Below, piece after piece: positions 11,118-23,100 of a DNA stretch of 64,000 nt. How positions within the stretch are numbered: position 1 is the stretch's first letter; the number at the start of each line of letters is the position of its first letter. Below the pieces are notes generated by a model, which was given only the letters and a program-made list of their open reading frames with translations, did not search any database and was not told where the DNA came from. A program made the position numbers and the translations under genes. The stretch is from Parietaria judaica (Eukaryota > Streptophyta > Magnoliopsida > Rosales > Urticaceae). The DNA lies in contig OX940861.1 of assembly GCA_954871525.1 (NCBI GenBank), positions 8,788,842 to 8,852,841 on the forward strand, in the 5' to 3' direction.

Positions 11118-12266
11118 TGTTGATGCTGAAAAATGGACCAAACACTGTAGCGGCCCAAAGCTGGATATTGGGCCGGGCCCATCGCCGTTTGTTGACTTTT
11201 TTTTGGGCTACATGCTTGACTCACTGTTCCTGAAGAGTAAGGCGGATCGGACCCTCCGTAGGGCAGGTCGACGATCGTAGCTGGAGCAGTCGATGACTGG
11301 GAGAGCCGGGGGTGATGATGATGTGATGCCGCGCCTCGTTGAGTGTAGTGAGGCTGCCTACGTACCCACTTGCAGCTAAGTGGGATCAGGTCATCTCGTA
11401 GTTCAAAGCAGGCGTTGATAGAGCCGTTCCTAGCTGGCCTGGGCGAGCCTGGAGTTAATGGTCTCTATAGGAGTCGGCGATTCCTCCGGCGCTTCTGCTC
11501 TAGCTGGTGGGAGTAGGACGCCGCTCGGACCTTCCTCTGGGGAGTTGGCGATTCCTCCGGTAGGCCGGGGATTCCTCCAGCGCTTCCGCTCTAGCTGGTG
11601 GGAGTAGGATGGCGCTCGGACCTTCCTCTGGGGAGTTGGTGATTCCTCTGGTGGGCCGGGGATTCCTCCAGCGCTTCCGCTCTAGCTACTCTGGTAGGCC
11701 GGGGATTCCTCCAGCGCTTCCGCTCTAGCTAACTCCTATGGCAGATCGGACCCTCCACTAACCGTTGGACCGGAACCGGGTCCTCCGACCCGTTACCGCA
11801 AAGTCCTGGGACTCGGGATATAGGTCGGCGACCACTGAGAACCGGAACCTCCGTAGGGCAGGTCGTCGGGTATTCCTACCAGAATATATATATAGAAGAG
11901 AGAAAACGGTGTTTATCGCTATATAGAGCGTTTGAATCGGAGTTCCGTTTGAATGAAATCAAGCTTCTATTTATAGGAGGGGCCGGGGACCTGAGAGCAG
12001 TAAAAAATTGTCACTTTAGTCCTCCGCACCGCGGTGGCGCGGGGTTCGCGCCGCGGCGCGGGTTTCGCGCCACCGCGGCGCGGAATAACCATACTAGGCG
12101 TGAAAATGCGTCCTGACGTCCCGTCACGGAGCGGGGGCGGCGCGCTTCACCGTTTAGTTATTATTTAAAAATTGTGTCCGCGTTTTGTAGGCTTCTCGGT
12201 CTTGAGATATGGGCTTTTTTGGGGTCGTTTTGGCCCGAATTGATTGGAATAAAATCACCCATAACA
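11118..12266 (-). mobile_element. Solo LTR, family A, reverse copy
   Basis: On the plus strand it begins TGTTGATGCTGAAAAATGG and ends ATCACCCATAACA. It is flanked by identical 5-bp duplications GGTAC at 11113-11117 and 12267-12271. Read on the minus strand it carries a TATA box (complement at 11968-11977) followed by the same ATTTCATTCAAACGG block as the copy at 5196-6087. Both copies also share 'ggctgcctacgtaccca'-like and 'ctgaaaaatgg' segments. Near 12030-12085 a dense GC-rich palindromic patch of CGCGCCGCGG-type motifs is present. A degenerate tandem repeat ('ggggattcctccagcgcttccgctctagct') fills about 11480-11740. No internal retroelement region adjoins, so it is a solo LTR. Confidence 0.88.
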
Positions 12267-12526
12267 GGTACTTTCTTACTTATTCTCTTACATACATCGA
12301 GTTTAATATCCAACGAGAGTTAATGATCCTTTAACGCTTAAATAAATAAAATAAAATAGGAATTTCCACTGGCGAAGTAATTTTCACTTCAACAATTATT
12401 GTCTAAAGAAAAAGTTACAATTTTTTTGCATAAACTCTCCCTCTCTCTCTATATATATATATATATACTACAAGTTACATCGCAAATTGCTCAATCCATA
12501 AAAAAAAAAAAAAGAGAGGCTAAAAA

Positions 12527-12714
12527 CCAAGTTTGTTTGGCGTAGTGGTAACTCCACTACATACCTATTCAAGGTCACGGTTCAAATCTCATGAGACTCA
12601 AATGAGTATCCCCTTTACAAATGTAAACTTGATCAATAATGCCACATGTTTTTACAATGAATATATCTAGTAAAGCGAGAGTGCGTTGTAACTTTGCCCA
12701 TTTAAAAAAAAAGG
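12527..12714 (+). mobile_element. tRNA-derived SINE
   Basis: It holds an RNA polymerase III promoter: box A TGGCGTAGTGG at 12538-12548 and box B GGTTCAAATCT at 12579-12589, about 30 bp apart. The body ends in an A-rich tail at about 12703-12711. Possible flanking duplications are GGCTAAAAA before and GGTTAAAAT after (inexact). There is no cloverleaf beyond the box regions, so it is a SINE rather than a working tRNA gene. Confidence 0.65.
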
Positions 12715-13438
12715 TTAAAATTCAAAATGAGAAACGACATGTTTTATATTTTGCTTCGTCCTTCTCTCTAGCTGGAAACGACATTCAATTTCCATTTAGT
12801 GAAAACGACATGTTTTGTCCATATCTTTTCCATATATACATATGGGGATATAACCCGTTCATATTAACAAAAACGACACTAATTATATTATGTTTGTTTG
12901 TAATAAACCCAAACATGAAGTAGGGTAGTAGTGACATAATTATTCAATATTATAATTTTGTATTGATTTTTTTTAATAGCTAAAGTTTTTAATATTCATT
13001 ATTTTTTATTGTGTCATTATAAAAAAGTTTATCATATTAACTATTTTTCTTTATCTTTTATTAATTTCTTTTTTTTGGTTATTAATTTTTCTCTTTTATA
13101 GCACAGACGACTTTGACATGAGATGAAGTTTCCAAAAAATAAAATAAGGAATATTGAAAATGAAAAAATTAAATACTTGCATGGCTATTAGTATTAACTC
13201 AACCATGAGATGAAGTTTCAAAAAAATAAAATAAAAAATATTGAAAATTTTAGCTTTCAAAATTGTATTATTTTAAAATTTAAAATATTAATTTAATAGG
13301 CTGTCTCCACACATTAATTGCATATTTGCTTTGCCAAATTATAAAAATGTAATAAAAAAAAAACAAGTTCAAAAAAGAAAAAAGAAAAAGGAATTGAGTG
13401 AGAAAAGAAAAGGGAAAATATAAGAAAGGGAAGAAGCA
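12715..13438. other. AT-rich upstream region of the exonuclease/KH gene
   Basis: No gene is visible. An imperfect duplication of about 45 bp ('gagatgaagtttc...ataaaata..gaatattgaaaa') occurs at about 13120-13160 and 13205-13250. A purine-rich AAAAG stretch at about 13350-13430 leads into the promoter. Confidence 0.4.
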
Positions 13439-13439
13439 T

Positions 13440-13447
13440 TATAAATA
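13440..13447 (+). promoter_or_regulatory. TATA box of the exonuclease/KH gene
   Basis: TATAAATA lies 67 bp upstream of the ATG at 13514, which would place transcription start at about 13470. An ACGT core (gacacgtaga) lies just downstream. Confidence 0.65.
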
Positions 13448-13513
13448 GTAGACACGTAGATTTCCAGCTCACTTTTCAGTTCCAGAGATTTCTCGCTTCG
13501 ATGCTCCGATCGC

Positions 13514-16500
13514 ATGGCTTCTTCTCCCTACCAGACTCGCATTCCAATCTCTTCTGGTATTCTCCTTTTCCTTCGATTCGATCTTCAGTTTGATCGAACC
13601 TTTCTTGTGGTATGCAATGGAAATCATATTAATGAGCTGTTTGGCTGTCAAGAAACTGTTGGTTTTCCAATCTTGAAGCGATTCTGTTTGTTTTGAGTTG
13701 CCTGAGAGAGCGAGAGATGATCGTTGCATTTTGTTTTAGTTTTCAAAACTGTTTGATCCTTCTTCTTCTTCTTGTTTGAGTTCCTCCTTGAATCAGAAAT
13801 GGATTGGATCATGAGAATCGAATTACTGGTTCTTGTTCAATTTCAGTAGATAACTGTCAGAGTTGGGTATAGTATAGCTACTACTTTGCACTTCAAAATT
13901 TAGGATACTTCTTGTTTGGAATTCTTATATACATTATATATACATCGAATTATAGCCATGTCCATTTTCATTTCCCTTTCCCTTTGGAAGCAAGTTCTTT
14001 TCGTTCTTGTACCTTTATTTTCGAAGTTGCTTGGTTCTCATACTTCATATCAGGTGATTTGCTTAGTAGAGATTGTACTGACAGAAGTTGCCCTTTTAAT
14101 TAATAATTAACTATATTTATGCTATTTATACGATTTAGTCATATCCAAAGTTTTTGGTTTTCTAAACTTTCCTGTTTTTTATTTTAAGTGTTATTTTATG
14201 AAAGAATGGCCATTAAAGATTGCTTTCATTCTTCTGGTGTGTTTAGATGGGGGGTCCCTTAATCATGAAGCCCAGTTTTCTGTGGTTCCGGTTCACATAG
14301 TAACTCATGCTTCTCAGCTTCCGCCCGAGTTTCTGGACCCATCATCCGAAAGGAAGGTGATCATCGGTTTTGACTGTGAGGGAGTAGATTTATGTCGCTA
14401 TGGAACCCTTTGCATCATGCAGGTATACAACTTTTTTCTTGCTTTCGTGTTCTTATTTATCTGTTGCTATTTGCTAAGTTATTTGAGATACTCATTTCAT
14501 TTATTCTGTTTCTGTTAGCTTGCATTTCCCGATGCAGTATATGTGGTTGATGCCATTCAAGGAGGAGGAGAGCTTATGAAAGCCTGTAAGCCAGCACTCG
14601 AGTCTATTCACATCACAAAAGTCATTCATGATTGCAAACGGGATAGCGAGGTTCTAAATGGTTTTAGATACTAGCATTGACAACATGAATATATCTGGAT
14701 ACGTAATGTCTAATTTCGATGTTTGTTCTTTTGCAGGCTCTGTATTTTCAGTTTGGCATAAAGTTGAACAATGTTATTGATACCCAGGTAATTCAGTACT
14801 AGTGATGCTCTGCTTTGATTTAGAGTTGGACCATTCGGGAGAATTCACAGGACTCTTTAAGTAATGACAAATGCTCATTCTGAAGCAATTTCTTGCATGA
14901 TAAAATATATTTTTTTGTGTATACTTCGAGTTCAGATCGCTTATACACTGATAGAGGAGCAGGAAGGGCGACGAACTTTACCAGCTGATTACATATCATT
15001 TGTTGGCCTTCTAGCTGATCCACGCTACTGCGGTATAATGCTTTCCTGATATTCATTTCAATTAAGTCGTTGACTCGTTTTATCCTTGATGATAAACTGC
15101 TCATTAATCATCAGTTCTACAGTTCTTAACTCTATAAAGGTTGTGGTGTTTCTAAATTGGTTGATGTTCAATCGCTTTTTAGCTAGGTTTTTACAGGCAA
15201 AATAGTTTGTGGAATACCTTTTATAAGTTAAAAATTTGACCATCTACCTAATTTTTACTTTTTGTTGTTGAACTTTGATAATTGTAGGCAGATCTTATCT
15301 TGAGAAGGAAGAAGTTCGTGTCCTTTTGAAACAGGTTAGTTGATCTTACAATTTAAATGGAAAAGGCTCTTTCATATATTTACACACCCACACATATGTA
15401 TATAATTATATATAGAGAGACATTTGAAATGAAATTGTTGTGTTAAAGTTTGTGGCATAAACCATTTCACTTGGCCCGGCTTGTTTCTAGCTTCACAGTG
15501 AGGCATATCTTATTGGATACTCAGTCGTGTACTTGGCGTTCTAGGGTTAAATTCAGCCTAGCTTACTTTAATTTTTTTATGCACTATCTCCTCTGTTCTG
15601 TAACACTTTTCGATTTTTGTCCGTGGTTTTCTTCCCAAATTGGGGTTTTTTCTCGTAAAAATCCTTGTGTCAATTCTTTCACGTCCGTCGTTGTTTGGTC
15701 TTCACATATAGTTTGTCTGATCTGGTAAATTTGTATTGACTGATGAGTTTAGATAATATAAAGTCATCGTAAGATATTCATGGTTACGCTGTTCTGATGA
15801 GGATGGTACTTTGGGATGTGAAATACAGGACCCCAAATATTGGTTAAACCGGCCATTATCTGAGCAGATGGTTCGTACTGCAGCGGATGATGTACGCTTT
15901 CTTCCGTACATCTATCACAAAATGATGGCCAAAATGAATCAACGACTGCTATGGTGTCTTGCTGTTCGCGGCTCTCTCTATTGTCGATGTTTTTGCATCA
16001 ACGACAATAATTTTTCTGACTGGCCATCTCTCCCTTCTCCTCCAGGTATTTCATTGTTAGCATCTTCATTGTTATACACTCAAAGTGTACTTTTAATTGT
16101 ACATTTTCCCTGTTTGCAACATTCTATACTAAATGAAACTTGCCAGTTTCTCGGTGTACAGTTATTGAGTCAAAATCACGACAATGCACATGACAAATTT
16201 ATAAATCATGTGCAATGCACGTGATTTAAAATTTTGAAAAAAAAAATATCTCTTCTTTAGATTTTGTGGAGGTAATTGGTAGAATTACAAGTTTATGGGG
16301 AAAACTAAGTCGGCACAAGTACTTATGACAAAAATGAGAAGTAACAGCATCTTGGTAACTAATTAAGTGTGATTTTATTCTGCAGATAACCTTATAGCGG
16401 AAGGCAATGCCCCGGAGGAAGAAATTCTGTCGGTTCTCCCCGTCCCACCGGGAAAGATGGGATGCGTTATCGGCAAAAGAGGTTCCACCATTATGTGGAT

Positions 16501-17169
16501 TCAGGAATCTTGCCAGTACCTCTCTCACTCTCTCTATCTATTTCAATACCTCGTATCGTTTTCCGTGTGCTTGAGACTTCCATTATTTATTTATTAATTT
16601 TCTTTCTCGAATCGGCTTATAATTTTTGAATTTCTATAAATTAAAATGATTAGTCTCTAACCCGATCAAGAACTTAATTGTTCCCATTCTTAAAAAATAC
16701 TTGAACCATGACTATATAAATTATAATTAATAAATCGACTAGATAATATATATATAATATAATATAGAGATACTAGTCAATCCAAGGTGTTTACTTAAAA
16801 CATTATTTCTTTGGTTGGCAGTGTGGAACTTCTCCTCGGAGGTGATAAAGGCCCGCCTGACAAGGTATATCCCGGCTAGATTTACCCATTCCATTTCCTA
16901 CCTAATGCTGCCGCGTGGTTTTCCAAAAAACCGGAATTCCTAACAAAAAAAAGGGAAACGGAAACGGAATTCCAGTTCTGTATTTATTATTTTATTAAAT
17001 TCTGTACTGTTTAAATAATAGTTATCTAGTTTAGACAGAGTCTAAACCTGACGGACTCAATTGCACTAATAAAATGGTGTAATAATTTCAGGTGTTCATC
17101 ATTGGAGTCGTGAAGCAAGTGAGGAAAGCAGAGGCCATTCTCAGAGGAAGGATGATAGACATACACTAA
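13514..17169 (+). CDS. 3'-5' exonuclease domain and KH domain protein (EXD1-like)
   Basis: Ten exons join in frame: 13514-13556, 14247-14422, 14519-14650, 14737-14787, 14936-15032, 15288-15334, 15829-16045, 16386-16515, 16822-16864 and 17092-17169, giving 337 residues with GT-AG introns throughout. Residues about 28-215 form a DEDD-type 3'-5' exonuclease fold: motif I FDCEG (D57, E59), motif II HDCKRDS (D111) and motif III with D202/D203. Residues about 270-337 form a KH RNA-binding domain with the GKRG loop (284-287). The architecture matches the plant exonuclease-KH family (Arabidopsis At2g25910 type), thought to act on RNA, although the exact substrate is not known to me. The position four residues before D202, usually Tyr or His in DEDDy/h enzymes, is Arg198. 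The nuclease may therefore be weak or inactive, as in EXD1 relatives. The gene converges on the epsin gene. Confidence 0.93.
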
Positions 17170-17391
17170 TACTAATACCAATACTGATACTAAACTAGGC
17201 CATCGAACTCGCTTCCATTTTCATGTCTGGTTTTGTGAAACATGAATATAATGCGAGATGACCATTCTTTTTTCCCTTGAGATATTCAAAAATATGGATA
17301 ACGAGCTTCTATTTTGGTACGTTAACTGAAATTAGATCTTAATCATGGTATAAAAAATGAACAAGAAATGTACTCACGGAATGTCCAATTA

Positions 17392-18070
17392 CAGTAGAAC
17401 CTCTATAAATTAATATTCGATAAATTAATAGTCGCGATTAAATAATATTTTTGGCCGGTTCCGACTCGGGCCTAACTAGCTAAATTAATAATTTGCTAAA
17501 TTTATAAGATAATAATTTTTTTAAAAAGTATATAGGTCCCGAGTGATATATAAATTAATAATTTAATATAAAAATTACATAAGTAATTATAAAATCACTA
17601 TAAATAAAATATAACATAAATAACTATGAAATCACATTGAGTAAAAAGATAGCATTACATCACTAATCATGTAGTCTTCTTAAAATATGTTTCTTTAGTA
17701 ATTTGTTTCTTCTTGAAATTAATGTCCTCTTGAACTTCATCTCTACGCTTCCGAAGAGCATCAAAGGTCGGCTATCATATTCTCATGTTGGGCTCTTTAA
17801 TATTTCAAACATTGGTACTCTAATAAAATCTTTTTAAATGATATTAATCTCTCTTGATATTCTTAATATTGATACTTTAATATTCTCGATATAATAAATT
17901 GCAATAATTTTTTGTTAGTAAAGATGTTTATATAATTATAGCTGATTAATAAATTTTTTCTTCACTTAATGTATAAATTAATAAATTATTAATTTATATG
18001 TTAATTAATAATCCAATAAGATAATATTTTTTGCCGGTCCCAACAGTATTAATTTATAGAGGTTCTACTA
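17392..18070. mobile_element. Emigrant/pogo-like MITE (Tc1-mariner superfamily)
   Basis: The left end is CAGTAGAACCTCTATAAATT and the right end is the complement of TAGTAGAACCTCTATAAATT. Both are flanked by the dinucleotide TA (17390-17391 and 18071-18072). This terminus closely matches plant Emigrant/Lemi1 pogo-like elements. It is 679 bp, AT-rich, without a transposase ORF, and lies between the convergent 3' ends of the exonuclease and epsin genes. Confidence 0.85.
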
Positions 18071-18424
18071 TACTCTTAATCATGGTATTGTGTGTTTTTA
18101 ATCAGATAGTCAAAATGTCCAATTACTCTTTTAACATCTTAAATTTCAACGTTTGTTAACAAAGGGAAATGAGAAGCAAAATCACGGAATCATAAACATA
18201 AAATTCGGAACTCAAAACCGCAACGATGAAATTTCAGGACAAATTTATTACTTAGCACTGTATTGACAACTCCTCACAGTTCCATCTCAAAACAAAACCA
18301 CCCAACAACACTATAACACATGTGGGCAAAAACTGAGCACACAGAAGCTGAAGATCGGATTCCCAACAGAACGGCGAAATGAGCCAAAGAATATGACGAA
18401 AAACGAGGATCGGGAGTATGTGTA

Positions 18425-21400
18425 CTACTTCTGAAAGCCACTGTATTGGTACTGTGGGCCCCCGAGGCTGGAGAAGAAGTCCTCGTCGGCGATGGGCTGT
18501 TGCGAAGAAGGGAAGCCCGATTTCCCGAGGCCCGTACCCGAGCCCATGGCTCTGCCCATGTAAAATGACGTCGGAGGGCCTTTCTCCCTTTCGTCTGATC
18601 CGTCGGTTAATCCGCCCACCACCCCCACATCTACTAGAGACACTTTCTTCGCTGCAAGTAGCGTAAATTAACAGGGACATGGTTAGCAATAATCCTAAAC
18701 ACATTGCAGCGGCTCTGCCCGGAAAAGGATTCCCTTCGAGAGATAGAAAGTAAGGAAGCCTAGAAAGTAGAAACACGGCGTTTTTACACCTTTAATTGGA
18801 CAGAGGGAAAAGACTTGGGTCGATGTACTTACGAGCAGATATGTTAAGATCAATAAGACCCCGGCTCAGTGAATCAGCCCAGATTCCCGATTTCACCTGG
18901 AAAGCGTCCTTCTTGGCAGAAGCTTTTGAATCCAAGGAAGGATTTCCACTCAGAGAGTTCTGAGTGACACTGTCGAGTGAGCTTTGGGCAGCATCCGAAG
19001 AAGTAAACGCCCCAAAAGGATCGGAATTGTAAAAAAGAGGTACAGCAGCAAAAGGATCAACGACCGTAGGGTTTGGTTTTGAGGGCCCGATTTTTGTTTG
19101 CTTGATTTCGGGTTGTGGAACTGTGTCAGATGCAAAGAGGTCGACCGTTGATGAGGCTGTGGAAGGAATAGCGGGTGTGGAAGCAAAAAGATCGATGTTG
19201 TTCTGTACAAATGCCAACACTTTTTTTTAGTCAGAAATAATAACACCAGAGTATAAGAAAATTGTATATTTTAGATATATAAATATATAAGTAATGTTTT
19301 ATTTTTGTGTATCTTTTTATTGACTAGATTTGACACACGGGGGGTAATTTCGATTCAGTTGCTAGTAAATTCAAGTCATTTTTTACGACATTGTTAGTAT
19401 TTCTCCGACAAAAGCAAGAGTTCTATAATTTATTTAAGATGGGATCACAAAGCGAGTGACTACCAGCTCTTCAAAAATTAAAATCATTTTTTTTGTTATA
19501 AACATTTCCAGACGGTCTCGTACCTTAGTTTGAGGAATTATTTCGACCTGGGGTGCAGAGACAAAAGCTGCATCTGCGAACAAATCAACCTAACAGAAAC
19601 GACATTACGTAAAACAAGTCAATCACCAAACTGCGCCTAATAGCATCGTGTATCTATATGTCGGAAAATTTGTCTCACCTCAGTTTGAGGACTCGCTCTG
19701 GTTTCAACCTGAGCTGGCGCTGATACAAACGCTGCGTCAGCAAATAAATCAACATCTGATTGACTCTTATTGGTAGCAATGTTTTCCGTTGGAGCATCCA
19801 TGAGATCGCCAATCAAACTCCCTCCAAATAAATCCACTTGATCAGAGCTTCCAGAAGCTTCTGTAGTGGCAGAAAGGAATTTACACTCATGTGATCCAAC
19901 ATAAGATTTTATGAGAAGATATGCACATCTTACTTGGGCTACTTACTCTTGGTAGAAGTGCCACGTGGATCAAAATCGTCAAAGTCATCATCCAAAGGAG
20001 GACCCGAGTTTTGTGCAGGAGCCGTGCTATACTTATCAGAATCATTGGATTTTGTTGCTGGCTTTGACGATTTATCTTTCCCACTGGATAAACATAAGCA
20101 GGGAAACAGTAAACACTTCGATCGCAGGTTTAAAAGGTAACGTCTTAAAACTTGACTACCAATATTGTTATGATCCAAATCGATCTCAAAACGGGAGCTT
20201 CGTCAACCTTCTTAAAACACGATCTCCCCTCTTTTGAGAGAGATTAGTTGCATGTGAATGGCTATTCCCTTCCTTTCTCATAAGCTTAAGATCTCTAAAA
20301 TATAATAACGATTACAACCTCATGGGCAATGCCCAAAACTCCAAAGAAAATAAATTAAACCCCAAGTATAATTAAATTGAAAAACTACATAAATAGGCCA
20401 CAAGACATAATTACATCACCCGAATGACATAAGTAAAGATTCCCCAATATAATGTAACATTTTGCTAAAGCATAGACCTCACTAGTAGAGAAAATTCTAA
20501 ACAGTAAACAAATTTTTCATAATTTTAATTAAGTAATCCAGGCTTTTTTTTATGGAAAATAGAAATAATTAAGAATGCGAAACCTATAATCATTACTGAC
20601 AAAAGCTTTACCTTCCATATTTTGTCGAACCCTTTTTCCATGTGCTTCCATGGTTCTCACTGGTCTCACGGGACTTACTGTAGGGCTCAACGTTTTCTTC
20701 TTCATACTGACCCTTGCTTCCATAGCTATCTCTGTAGCGAGTTTCACTCTTGTAGCTTCCACCACTGTATGAGCTTGAACTAGACTTATAGCTAATTCCG
20801 CTCGATGAAAGACCGACATACCTAATTAAAATAGTAGCAACCACATTTTAGAAAAGAGCAATTAGTACAATAAGAGCATAATTGACAAACATTTGTTCTT
20901 TCGAACTTACTTGTCACGATTAGCAGTGGCTTTCTTTCTAGCTTCTTGTATCTTCTCCTTGTTATTCAAAAGGGCAACAATAGTTTCGGCCTTCTTTCTC
21001 ACATTTATTCCGACATCCTTCCCACTTGGCTCGACATATTCAAAAGTTGATAATGACTATACCGACACAAACCAAAATGAGAAAAGTTGAATACAGGATG
21101 AAAATATTTAAGGCACATCTTGATGTAACAAAGAAAACACTTCTTACAGAAATTTGGAATGTATGCTCGATTATGTCATCAACAGCACGTTCGGATCCAT
21201 GCGCCACCAAATACTCTATCACAGTCAATGCCTGTTACAGAAGTGATTTGAGAAATTGCATTCAAAGTACATTTTTCACAAGAATGTAAACCAAACGGCA
21301 CTTTGGAACGCTCTATGTTGGGAAATACTCGCAAAAAATAGCTCAGCACCTTATACACGTATCGCCAGTCCTTTCCCGTTTCGGTTAACCTTGTCCATAA

Positions 21401-22058
21401 CACATTCATAACCATCTGACATTCTGAGCTGTAAATATACAATTTATTGGACCCAGTATCAGTGGCAAATCAGAAACAGCAAAGTTCTGGAAAGAAAACA
21501 AACAGTGACAATCGAATTTTTAGGTATGATAGCAGAACGTACAACTTCTTAGTCGCTTGAGCAATTTCCGACAACGCAGAGCCGTGAGGTCCCCAAGGTT
21601 CATCGTCCGTCGCATCCAATACCTGCAACAAATGGAAAACTCACCTCAGCAAAAACGTACTAAATACGCTTATAATCGTACTAAATACGCTTATCAACTA
21701 TCAATGGAGCGGAAAAAAAAAACATTTTCACAATTCAATTCTATACATATTCATGGCGATTCCAAAAGTGAAAATCCAAACGCAGACACATCACTATAAG
21801 AGAAGTGCGAAATCCTTCGATTGCAATGTTCAAACAGAGTCCAACAGAAACTCGATTTACCTTCTGCTCGATCTCAGGAACCTTCAACACCTTCAAATTG
21901 ACCTCCCTCTTTCTGCCAATCAGAAGACAAATGCAATTCAGATTAAAAGCTCGTTCCAGAAACGGGAGAATTCTAGGAAAATATAAACATTCGGTGAGAC
22001 GAGGATAAAAGGCAGACATTTCGCGGACAGTTTGATCGAAGACCTTCATGAAATCCAT
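18425..22058 (-). CDS. EPSIN1: Clathrin interactor EPSIN1-type ENTH-domain protein
   Basis: Twelve exons join in frame: 22058-22018, 21912-21861, 21622-21543, 21428-21350, 21231-21148, 21056-20911, 20821-20612, 20083-19947, 19860-19679, 19589-19524, 19202-18833 and 18651-18425. The protein is 557 residues, close to the length expected for plant EPSIN1. Residues about 15-155 are the ENTH domain ([48 protein letters not shown]), which binds phosphoinositides and SNAREs at the trans-Golgi network. The tail is disordered, with a serine-rich stretch (about 165-230), an acidic DDDFDDFDP block and repeated clathrin/adaptor motifs ([14 protein letters not shown] twice, IDLFAS, VDPFA, SDPFGAF). Known plant EPSIN1 works in vacuolar cargo sorting. 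The first donor (AT|GTCTGC) is weak, but only this join restores the conserved IKREVN reading. Exon 10 (66 nt) repeats the end of exon 9. Confidence 0.94.
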
Positions 22059-22189
22059 GGCGGATCTGCAAAAGCTACGAAGAGTAAGCGAGCGAATCGG
22101 AGGGAATGGATCCAATGCGAGAAGATGAACCTGGAAGAAGAGGATTCAGATCTTGAGGACGTAGCTTAGGTCACAAATCACCTCTTTCT

Positions 22190-23100
22190 TGCGCTTTTCA
22201 GTGGAAAGATAGAAGAGATATAACTCCCAAAATTGATTTTTCTCGTAACTAGTTTTATTTTTATTTATCAATTTCTGGTTTTGATTTCAACAGTGTCATA
22301 CTGATTTTGCAGATCACGTTCGGTTAGCAGTTATCTCTGTTTTTACAGACCGGTCTCGCAGACCAGTGGAATTTTAATGAAGGAAACCAGAAAACGACTT
22401 GAAGTTGTTTTCTGTGTTTTGGTCTTCAACCCAATCGTACAAAATATAACTATAATAATATATTATAATTCTAAAATATATTATATTATTTATAATAAGA
22501 TATTATTATAATATTAGCTCATTTAATTAGATTATTAAAATTATTTGTATCATTGATATATTATTTGACATTAACGAATGAACTTAATTTATTCTTATCA
22601 TTAAATACTAACTTAATCATAATGATATAAATTCGTGTGTATCAATATTTTTACTACTTAATATTATATTATTTAAACATGTAATTAGAGTTATTGAATT
22701 TGAATATATATTTGAAGTAATGTAAATATTTTTAGGCATAATATTAACATATATTACTTTCAAATCAAACATACCTTCTTTTCAATAATATAAATTGTGT
22801 TTGATTTAATTATTATATCTATTTTTATTTCAGTTCAACCACACATTAACAAACAGGTTAATCAAACGGTGTTTCAAAAATCAAACTCCCAGACTGATTT
22901 GCAAGACTGAACTCTCAGACTGATTTCCCAAATTAAATTACAAAACTGGTTTCCCAAACCAGTTAACCAAACGCTACCTAAATTTCGTAAAGCTAGAAAT
23001 TGTGTGTATATATACATATATTCAGTAGGCATGTATTTTTTTTAGATATCAGCGTTATAAGTACTTATTGTAACTTATAAGTAGACCAATGTAATTTTTA
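22190..23100. other. AT-rich epsin upstream region with a possible MITE
   Basis: Between about 22312 and 22978 the ends are imperfectly inverted: left CACGTTCGGTTAGCAGTT, right complement TAGCGTTTGGTTAACTGGTT, resembling common plant MITE termini. I cannot define a target duplication, so boundaries are approximate. The interior is very AT-rich and holds no ORF. Confidence 0.4.

Noticed and set aside
12538..12589. tRNA gene
   Set aside because: Box A and box B are present, but no acceptor stem or anticodon arm can be formed. A SINE fits better.
18252..18776. 174-codon minus-strand ORF near the epsin 3' end
   Set aside because: It runs in a different frame through exon 12 and intron 11 of the epsin. 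The epsin frame is the conserved one.
20233..20611. Possible extra epsin exon
   Set aside because: The donor at 20612 and acceptor at 20083 already join in frame across a conserved order. The interval has no conserved coding sequence and reads as intron.
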